Assembly: GCA_947457715.1 (NCBI GenBank)
Contig: CANGXK010000031.1
Location: forward strand, 1 to 12,565
Length of the DNA: 12,565 bases
Direction: 5' to 3'
Origin: Gemmatimonadota bacterium
Lineage (GTDB): Bacteria; Gemmatimonadota; Gemmatimonadetes; Gemmatimonadales; Gemmatimonadaceae
Position numbers and translations under genes: made by a program. Under the pieces are notes generated by a model that was not told the DNA's origin, made no database searches, and saw only the letters and a program-made list of their open reading frames with translations. The number at the start of each line of letters is the position of its first letter. Within the stretch, counting starts at the first letter, position 1. This document shows positions 7,173 to 12,565 of the stretch, one piece after another.

Positions 7173-8492
7173 CTATCCGAGCAGCCACTGGGCGGCGGAA
7201 TACCACTGAAGCCGCCCGGGGAGCTGCCGCGTCGGCGGGGATTGATCCTGAGTGATAAGGAGGGCGACGGCGTGAGGGTGGCTCGTTGCGGCCGCCTCGA
7301 GCGCCCGCACCTCGCGCTCCCATGTCGTGTTGTCCGAGGTATCGAGGCAGACCTGGACCAACAGTGGCGGCTCGCCGGGCCTGATCGCGAAGAAGTCCAC
7401 CTCACGATCGTCGCCGGCTCGTAGCCATGCGACGGCATATTCGCGTCGCTCCAGTTCGAGCAGCACCGCCGTCTCGAGCGCGCGCCCTCGGTGCTCCCGA
7501 CCGGGCTGCTCGTACAGTGGGATGAGTCCGGCGTCGACCGGGTAGACCTTGCGTGGGTTCACCAACCGTTGCTTCTCCGATGCGCTGTGCATGTCGAGCA
7601 CGCGAACGAGGAAAGCGTCCTGCAGGTGGTCAAGGTAGGCGTGGAGCGTGTCCTTCCCGATCGGCACCCCCTGTGACCTCAGGAAGTTGTAGAACTTGTG
7701 CACGGTGAAGCTCCCCCCCGGCGTGGAAAGCAGGTGCCGTTGGAGCGCTCGCAACGCCGTGGGGTTCGAAACCTTGTGGCGCTCGATGACGTCGCGGAGC
7801 ACCATGGTGTCGACGTATCCCGTGAGCAGTCTGGCGCGGTCGCGCAGCTCCGTTCCTTGCGCTTCTGGGAACCCACCCGTTTTCAAGTAGTCGCGGAGCC
7901 GCGCGTCGATGTCGGCTCGCTCGGCTGGGCTGAGACCTTGCCAGGGCTCCACCGGTTCGGCGTTTGCGTGGCGAAGCACTTCGCGGAAGGAGAAGGGATG
8001 CACCAGCACGTCGAGTAGCCGGCCGCGCGCCGCAGTGGCAACTTCCTGGCTCAGCAGCTTCGCCGAGGAGCCTGAGACGATCACTTCGACATTTTTTGCT
8101 TCCACGAGGCGATGGACCAGCGACTCCCACCCGTCGACAATTTGGATCTCGTCGAGGTAAAGGGAGAGGAGGCCCCCAGCGCGTATTGTCGGGAATTGCC
8201 GAGCATGCTCCTCGATGACCCACCCGAGGTCGAGCGCCGTCATTCCAATGAGGCGCTCATCCTCGAGCCCCAGCATGAGCTGCGACTCCCGTGGGCGCCC
8301 GCCCGCGATGCGATCGGCGCGCCGCTGGTGCAGAAACGACGTTTTCCCGCCGCGGCGTACGCCGATGACAGCGAGGGGCTTGCCGACAATTCCGGGCAAT
8401 CGCACGTCTCGCCGCGTAAGATCCGGGGGCGGCGCGGTCAGTGCCTCGGCGAGCTTCGCTCTCAGGAGGTCGGAGGAAATTGTCCTTTCCAT
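7173..8492 (-). CDS. ATPase with AAA_14 and DUF4143-type domains
   Basis: A 439-residue ATPase of the AAA_14 plus DUF4143 architecture, common and scattered in bacterial accessory genomes, with no settled function. The P-loop is GVRRGGKT (44-51). Walker B is LYLDEIQ (111-117). A sensor-like VIVSGSSAKLL (137-147) follows, then an arginine-rich stretch ending in FSFREVL. The C-terminal third has LETAVLLELERRE (339-351) and DREVDFFAI (362-370), then LLVQVCL (377-383). This resembles a restriction-endonuclease-like fold in which the usual lysine of the last motif is absent, so nuclease activity is doubtful. The start is ATG 8492; GAGG lies 12 nt upstream, slightly far. It begins 9 nt after the stop of the protease remnant and separates that remnant from lpdA. 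Inference: a horizontally acquired single-gene cargo, possibly self-regulated through the repeats at 8475-8532. Confidence 0.85.
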   Translation of the reverse strand: MERTISSDLLRAKLAEALTAPPPDLTRRDVRLPGIVGKPLAVIGVRRGGKTSFLHQRRADRIAGGRPRESQLMLGLEDERLIGMTALDLGWVIEEHARQFPTIRAGGLLSLYLDEIQIVDGWESLVHRLVEAKNVEVIVSGSSAKLLSQEVATAARGRLLDVLVHPFSFREVLRHANAEPVEPWQGLSPAERADIDARLRDYLKTGGFPEAQGTELRDRARLLTGYVDTMVLRDVIERHKVSNPTALRALQRHLLSTPGGSFTVHKFYNFLRSQGVPIGKDTLHAYLDHLQDAFLVRVLDMHSASEKQRLVNPRKVYPVDAGLIPLYEQPGREHRGRALETAVLLELERREYAVAWLRAGDDREVDFFAIRPGEPPLLVQVCLDTSDNTTWEREVRALEAAATSHPHAVALLITQDQSPPTRQLPGRLQWYSAAQWLLG

Positions 8493-8532
8493 CGTGACAA
8501 ATTACCTCATATTTGTCCTTACTGCAAGGACA
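8475..8532. promoter_or_regulatory. Cluster of inverted TTGTC/GACAA repeats at the ATPase start
   Basis: Three small perfect palindromes crowd this relatively AT-rich stretch. GGAAA (8475-8479) pairs with TTTCC (8486-8490). GACAAAT (8496-8502) pairs with ATTTGTC (8511-8517) around an 8-nt loop. TGTCCTT (8514-8520) pairs with AAGGACA (8526-8532) around 5 nt. TTGTCCTT also occurs directly at 8480-8487 and 8513-8520. The set straddles the ATPase start (8492) and the stop of the protease remnant. The middle palindrome would hide the only Shine-Dalgarno-like GAGG. A repressor operator or a translation-controlling hairpin is inference. Confidence 0.4.
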
Positions 8533-9389
8533 GACGAAACGCCGCCGGACGCGCTGCGGTACTGCATCACTGCCGACCAGTTGTAGTCACTGATCCACTG
8601 GTTGTCGCAGTACCCCATGACATCGGTCCAGGTGGGCGGCACCAGCGCGTTCGACACGCTGTTCCAGCCCCAATTGTTGATCACGCCTCCCGGGTACGGG
8701 TAGTCCGCATCCCCCGTGGTTCCGCAGGGCGCATGATCGCGCGAGAAGTTGTGTCCGCACTCGTGAGCCGCCACGCGGTCACCGCTGGGGCGATGGTCCC
8801 ATCCAATCGCCGCGCGACCGGGCACGTAGCCGTAGCCAGCAATGCCGCTGGTGTACGACACCTTGAGCACGCCGTAGAAGTGCATCGTGCTCGGTGCGCG
8901 CACGTCGGACGAGATCGCGTTGAGCGGAAACATGCACGACACCGACGAGAGGAACGATGCCTTGTTGGCCGAGCTCGCGTTGCCGGTCAGCGCCCCGACC
9001 ACGATGGGCGTGAGGTACACATTGGGAATGGCGTAGTTAGTGCCACCTCCCGGAGGCGTGGTGGCCACGAGCGCGTACACGAAGGACACCGACGGCGTGG
9101 GCGTGTAGCTGCTGCCCCCGCTCGAAACCGTTCCGGCGGATACGGTCCACGTGCCGGCACTCAGGGCCGTAACGGTGCCTGCGCCGTTCAGGGTGCGCGT
9201 GGTACCGGCCGAGGTGAGCGTGAACACAGGAATCGCACCACCGGGGAGCCCGGTAGCGGCAATCGCGACCGAGCCGGTGGTTACGACTGCACCGTACGTC
9301 ACGGTGGCCGACGACGGCACGAGCGAGGCGGACACGGTGATGACCTGAGACGGGGGCGCCGTGCGGCCAAAGTTGGACGGACCGCTCAC
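8502..9389 (-). pseudogene. Secreted zinc metalloprotease (metzincin-like) remnant, 5' truncated
   Basis: The longest open stretch is 295 codons from a GTG at 9389. The N-terminal 110 residues look like a beta-sandwich domain (SVAIAATGLPGGAIP...GTWTVSAG). A zincin domain follows. HECGHNFSRDH (His209, Glu210, His213, His219) is the HExxHxxGxxH zinc site with Ser in place of Gly. DVMGYC (256-261) is the Met-turn, followed by NQWISDYNW. These residues would suit an active enzyme. However, there is no signal peptide. The frame stays open upstream only to a TGA near 9518 without any usual start codon, no ribosome site precedes the GTG, and the protein ends 25 residues after the DYNW motif. Related proteins, as I recall them, are longer at both ends and have extra residues between the VRAP and FYGV motifs. 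I infer a decayed or cut copy. It lies between the pdhC hairpin and the ATPase. Confidence 0.65.
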
Positions 9390-9424
9390 GGTGAAGTCGG
9401 CGTTCGCGAGAGACGATCCAACGG

Positions 9425-9464
9425 CACGAAGGCACCAGCTGCCGGAGCAGTTGGTGCCTTCGTG
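9425..9464 (-). terminator. Long hairpin after pdhC, probable end of the pdhABC transcript
   Basis: Bases 9425-9442 pair with 9447-9464 around the tetraloop CGGA: 18 positions with one imperfect pair (9438/9451, G-U on the plus strand, C-A on the minus strand). It starts 44 nt past the pdhC stop, where a terminator is expected. No T-run follows on the minus strand (CCGTTGG), so it may instead be a 3'-end stabilising or Rho-linked structure. Confidence 0.55.
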
Positions 9465-9507
9465 ACCGACACGATAACACGTGGGCCGGTGTCGAAACGC
9501 CGACGAC

Positions 9508-10797
9508 CTAGAACAGCATCATCAGTGGCGATTCGAGCAGCGAACGGAGCGTCTGCAGAAACTTCGCGCCCACCGCGCCGTCGATCACGCGATGATCGCA
9601 GCTGAGCGTAACGCGCATCCGCTGCCGCGGCACGAACTGGCCGTTCTCCCACACCGGCTTCGTCTCTGTCGCGCCCACAGCCAGGATCGCCGCCTCGGGC
9701 GGGTTGATGATGGCGGTGAACTGATCGATCCCGAACATGCCGAGGTTGGACACCGAGAACGTACCGCCGGTGAATTCGGCGGGCTGCAGCTTCCGGTCAC
9801 GCGCCTTCTTGGCGAGTTCGCGCGCTTCCTTGCCGATCTGGCCGAGCCCCTTGAGCTGTGCATCACGGATCACCGGCACGATCAGGCCGTCATCCGTGGC
9901 CACCGCCATCCCGACGTGCGCCGCGCTGAAGTAGCGAATGGAATCGCCCATCCAATGCGCGTTGCACTCCGGGTGCCGGGTGAGCGCGATGGCGACGGCT
10001 TTGATGATGATGTCGTTGACGGAGACTTTGTACTGATCGCCGTTCGCCACCATCTGCTCGCGGAGCTGTCCCACCTTCGTCATGTCGATTTCCGACGTGA
10101 GGTAGAACGTGGGCACGGGGCCGATGGACTCGCTCAGGCGACGCGCGATGGTTTTGCGCATCTGCGTGAGGGCCACGTCCTTGAATTCACCGTCGATCTG
10201 CATCGCGGTGGCGACGGCCGTCGGCGCCGCCTTGGACGACGCGGCGGCTGCTGGTGCCACCGCGGCTGGTGCCGTGGTGCTCGCGGCGACCGGCGTTGCT
10301 GCCGCGGCGCCTTCGATATCACGGCGGATGACGCGGCCGCCCGGGCCACTGCCGTGAATCGCGCCGATGTTGACGCCCTTTTCGGCGGCCATGCGTCGCG
10401 CGAGCGGCGACGAGCGCACGGGACCGGACGGCGCCGCGGCGTCGGCAACGGGAGTCGCAGCGGCCGCCGGCGCGGTCGGCGCGGCCGCCACCGGTGCCGC
10501 GGGCGCTGCCGCCGCAGGAGCCGGCGCGGAGCCGCCGGTGAGCGCGCCAATATCTTCGTCGGCGGCGGCGATCACGCCGATCACCGCGCCGACGGTCGCC
10601 GTGGTGCCTTCGGGAATCAGCAGCGCACGCAGCACGCCGTCGCCGCGCGCGACGAGTTCCATGATCGCCTTGTCGGTTTCGACTTCGCCGATCGTGTCAC
10701 CGGTTCTCACGGCGTCACCGACGTTCTTCACCCACTTCACGAGGCGTCCTTCCTCCATCGTGGGGGAAAGCGCCTCCATCATTACTTTCGTTGCCAT
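9508..10797 (-). CDS. pdhC: Pyruvate dehydrogenase E2, dihydrolipoamide acetyltransferase
   Basis: A 429-residue E2 core subunit that transfers the acetyl group from its lipoyl arm to CoA. From ATG 10797 (MATKVMMEALSPTMEEG) the layout is one lipoyl domain at about 1-80, with the lipoylated Lys43 in ETDKAIMEL. An Ala/Pro-rich flexible linker (about 85-125) follows. Next is the peripheral-subunit-binding domain at about 127-163 (SSPLARRMAAEKGV...GSGPGGRVIRRDIE), a second Ala-rich linker (164-198), and the acyltransferase domain (200-429). The catalytic motif is DHRVIDG (401-407) with His402. The reading frame is open a further 56 codons upstream, but that part overlaps pdhB and has no E2 similarity, so ATG 10797 is chosen. 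It starts 10 nt after the pdhB stop, which fits an operon. The E1 genes lie directly upstream, which with the MATKVMMEALSPTMEEG start points to pyruvate rather than 2-oxoglutarate as the substrate. Confidence 0.97.
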   Translation of the reverse strand: MATKVMMEALSPTMEEGRLVKWVKNVGDAVRTGDTIGEVETDKAIMELVARGDGVLRALLIPEGTTATVGAVIGVIAAADEDIGALTGGSAPAPAAAAPAAPVAAAPTAPAAAATPVADAAAPSGPVRSSPLARRMAAEKGVNIGAIHGSGPGGRVIRRDIEGAAAATPVAASTTAPAAVAPAAAASSKAAPTAVATAMQIDGEFKDVALTQMRKTIARRLSESIGPVPTFYLTSEIDMTKVGQLREQMVANGDQYKVSVNDIIIKAVAIALTRHPECNAHWMGDSIRYFSAAHVGMAVATDDGLIVPVIRDAQLKGLGQIGKEARELAKKARDRKLQPAEFTGGTFSVSNLGMFGIDQFTAIINPPEAAILAVGATETKPVWENGQFVPRQRMRVTLSCDHRVIDGAVGAKFLQTLRSLLESPLMMLF

Positions 10798-10807
10798 GAT
10801 CGCTGGG

Positions 10808-11788
10808 TCAGTCGAGGTAGAGAACCTGTCGGATTGCCGCGATCGTCTTCGGCAAGTCGGGCTTGGCGGCCTTTTCGAGACTCTTGGTGTACGGCATCGG
10901 CGCATCGGCCTGATGCACGCGGAGCACCGGCGCATCGAGGTGGTCGAAGCAATGGCGCTGGACATAGTCCACCACCTGCGCGCCCACGCCGCACACCTCC
11001 CATCCTTCTTCCACCACCACGCACCGGTTCGTCTTCTTGACGGACGCCGTGATCGCGTCGACGTCCATGGGCCGGATCGTGCGCAGGTCGACGACGTCGC
11101 AGGTGATGCCTTCCTTCGCCATCTGATCGGCGGCCTGCAGGGCCACCAGCACCATCTTGCCGTGCGACACCAGCGTCACGTGCTCGCCTTCACGCTTGAG
11201 CTCCGCTTTGCCGATCGGCACGATGTAGTCGTCGTCGGGCACTTCGCCCTTCGTGTTGTACAACATCTCCCCTTCGAGGAAGCACACCGGATTGTCGTCG
11301 CGGATGGCGGCCTTGAGCAGTCCCTTGGCATCGTACGGCGTGGCCGGAGCCACGACCTTGAGGCCGGGGATGTGCGCCAGCCACGATTCCCACGCCTGCG
11401 AGTGCTGCGCACCGAGTTGCAGCGCCGCGCCGTTCGGGCCGCGGAACACCATCGGCATCGGGAACTGGCCGCCCGACATGTACAGCATCTTCGCGGCCGC
11501 GTTGACGACCTGGTCGATCGCCAGCAGCGCGAAGTTCCACGTCATGAATTCGATGATCGGCCGCAGGCCGGCCATCGCGGCGCCGACGCCGACGCCGGCG
11601 AAGCCGAGCTCGGTGATCGGCGTGTCGACGACGCGCATCTCGCCGAATTCCTGCAGGAGTCCTTTCGAGACTTTGTAAGCACCCTGGTACACGGCGACTT
11701 CCTCACCCATGAGGAAGACGCGGTCGTCACGGTGCATTTCTTCGCGGAGCGCCATGTTGAGCGCATCGCGGTAAGTAATCACGGCCAT
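10808..11788 (-). CDS. pdhB: Pyruvate dehydrogenase E1 component, beta subunit
   Basis: A 326-residue E1 beta subunit, the usual length. It forms the alpha2beta2 thiamine-diphosphate enzyme with PdhA that decarboxylates pyruvate and reductively acetylates the E2 lipoyl arm. Family motifs are complete: MAVITYRDALNMALREEM at the N-terminus, LMGEEVAVYQGAYKVSKGL with Glu29, RVVDTPITE with Glu60, and GAQHSQ with His129. The C-terminal transketolase-type domain has VVDLRTIRPMD and VVVEEGWEVCG. ATG 11788 matches the conserved N-terminus. The frame is open 28 codons further upstream, but that stretch overlaps pdhA and is Arg/Ser-rich with no family similarity. It lies 13 nt after the pdhA stop and 10 nt before pdhC. 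No strong Shine-Dalgarno is seen, which suggests translational coupling. Confidence 0.97.
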   Translation of the reverse strand: MAVITYRDALNMALREEMHRDDRVFLMGEEVAVYQGAYKVSKGLLQEFGEMRVVDTPITELGFAGVGVGAAMAGLRPIIEFMTWNFALLAIDQVVNAAAKMLYMSGGQFPMPMVFRGPNGAALQLGAQHSQAWESWLAHIPGLKVVAPATPYDAKGLLKAAIRDDNPVCFLEGEMLYNTKGEVPDDDYIVPIGKAELKREGEHVTLVSHGKMVLVALQAADQMAKEGITCDVVDLRTIRPMDVDAITASVKKTNRCVVVEEGWEVCGVGAQVVDYVQRHCFDHLDAPVLRVHQADAPMPYTKSLEKAAKPDLPKTIAAIRQVLYLD

Positions 11789-11801
11789 GGTCGTTGGGCT
11801 C

Positions 11802-12565
11802 TCAGCTCGTGGTTTCGACGAGGATGTCTTCCATGAGCGCCTCGAGCGGCAACTCCGGGCTCTGCTCAGCAAAGTCGATGCTGTCCTGCACGATCTTCTT
11901 GATCTCGTCGTCCATCGCCGCGACGTCGGCGGGCGAGATTTCGCCGGCTTCCTCCATGCGCTGACGGTGCAGGGCGATGGGGTCGCGCTTGAGGTACTGC
12001 TCCAGCTCTTCCTTCGTGCGATAGGTGCCGCTGACCGCGTCGGACATCGAATGGCCCATGAAGCGGTAGGTGCGGATTTCCAGCAGCGTCGGCGTGCCGT
12101 CGGTGCGCGCGCGCTCGATCGCCTCGATGGTGGCCTTGCGCACGGCGTGCACGTCCTGCCCGTCGACCACGTCCCGCGGCATGTCGTACGACGCGCCGCG
12201 CTTGTAGATGTCGTGAATGGCCGAGGCGCGCTCGAGCGCGGTGCCCATGCCGTAGCGGTTGTTCTCGATGATGAACAGGCAGGGCAGCTTCCAGAGCGCG
12301 GCCATGTTCAGTGCCTCGTGGAAGGCGCCGTTGTTCACGGCCGCCTCACCCATGAAGCACACGATGACCTGATCGCCACCGCGATACTTGATCGCGAATC
12401 CGACGCCGGCGGCGATCGGGATATGACCACCGACGATCCCATGTCCGCCAAGAAACCCGAGCTGCTTGTCGAACATGTGCATCGACCCGCCCTTGCCCTT
12501 CGCGCAGCCGTCCTGCCGTCCGAACAGTTCCGCCATGGCCGCGCGCGGCGTCATGCCGCGCGCCA
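11802..12565 (-). CDS. pdhA: Pyruvate dehydrogenase E1 component, alpha subunit (partial, 5' end outside window)
   Basis: The C-terminal 253 codons of E1 alpha; the frame runs open to the window edge, so the start and promoter are missing. ARGMTPRAAMAELFGRQDGC followed by KGKGGSMHMFD is the conserved entry to the thiamine-diphosphate fold. The cofactor/Mg motif reads GEAAVNNGAFHEALNMAALW and ends in ENN. The first three residues are GEA where GDG is usual; the downstream Asn pair is kept. ENNRYGMGT and the loop RFMGHSMSDAVSGTYRTKEE are typical of pyruvate-type E1 alpha. With PdhB it makes E1 of the pyruvate dehydrogenase complex. The internal ATG at 12554 is not the true start, because family similarity continues upstream of it. 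It is the first visible gene of the pdhA-pdhB-pdhC block. Confidence 0.95.
   Translation of the reverse strand, partial: ARGMTPRAAMAELFGRQDGCAKGKGGSMHMFDKQLGFLGGHGIVGGHIPIAAGVGFAIKYRGGDQVIVCFMGEAAVNNGAFHEALNMAALWKLPCLFIIENNRYGMGTALERASAIHDIYKRGASYDMPRDVVDGQDVHAVRKATIEAIERARTDGTPTLLEIRTYRFMGHSMSDAVSGTYRTKEELEQYLKRDPIALHRQRMEEAGEISPADVAAMDDEIKKIVQDSIDFAEQSPELPLEALMEDILVETTS

Noticed and set aside
7173..9464. Insertion sequence or transposon carrying the ATPase and protease remnant
   Set aside because: No transposase, no terminal inverted repeats and no target duplication were found at the edges. The hairpins present are local and do not match each other.
9425..9480. Integron attC-like recombination site in the hairpin after pdhC
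   Set aside because: GTTGGAT fits one core half-site, but the matching partner is absent on the other side of the stem, and there is no integrase or cassette array.
8112..9605. A 497-codon plus-strand open frame across the ATPase start and the protease remnant
   Set aside because: It is antisense to two frames with clear motifs (P-loop, HExxH) and is mostly Arg/His/Gly-rich low complexity, as expected for a shadow frame in GC-rich DNA.
9386..9652. Small minus-strand open frame across the pdhC 3' end
   Set aside because: It overlaps conserved E2 codons in another frame and shows no family features.
9481..11040. Plus-strand open frames of about 500 codons opposite pdhC and pdhB (also 10367-11836)
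   Set aside because: They are shadows of E2 and E1 beta, which are beyond doubt on the minus strand.

Overview
The window is GC-rich bacterial DNA with dense coding on both strands. A member of the Gemmatimonadota is my best guess. It rests on three things: long lipoproteins made of tandem Ig-like repeats, a zincin with an HExxH...VMGYC...WISDYNW signature, and starts with little or no Shine-Dalgarno sequence. No rRNA or marker gene is present to prove it, and another GC-rich environmental phylum (for example Acidobacteriota) is possible.

Layout, left to right. A strong hairpin terminator (1-34) lies beyond the 3' end of a minus-strand gene for a surface lipoprotein with seven Ig-like repeats (106-2376). 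A divergent promoter region of about 170 bp follows. Next is a plus-strand gene for a large polytopic membrane protein of the YfhO/GT-C type (2549-4912). It converges, with a 13-bp gap, on lipB (octanoyltransferase, 4926-5633), which lies downstream of the E3 gene lpdA (5700-7103) on the minus strand. Upstream of lpdA is an AAA_14/DUF4143-type ATPase (7173-8492) and a decayed secreted zinc metalloprotease (8502-9389). The right end is a compact minus-strand block: pdhA (E1 alpha, cut by the window edge), pdhB (E1 beta) and pdhC (E2), with a long hairpin 44 nt after the pdhC stop.

The central theme is lipoate-dependent oxidation of pyruvate. PdhAB decarboxylates pyruvate onto the lipoyl arm of PdhC, which makes acetyl-CoA. 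LpdA re-oxidises the dihydrolipoyl arm, and LipB supplies the octanoyl group from which the lipoyl cofactor is made. Order on the minus strand is pdhA-pdhB-pdhC-[protease remnant, ATPase]-lpdA-lipB, so about 2.4 kb of accessory DNA separates E2 from E3.

I found no CRISPR array, tRNA, rRNA, transposase or integrase. I did not find a convincing new multi-gene system. The stretches most worth a second look are the accessory insert inside the pdh/lpd cluster, with its cluster of TTGTC motifs, and the heptad-patterned spacer between lpdA and lipB.
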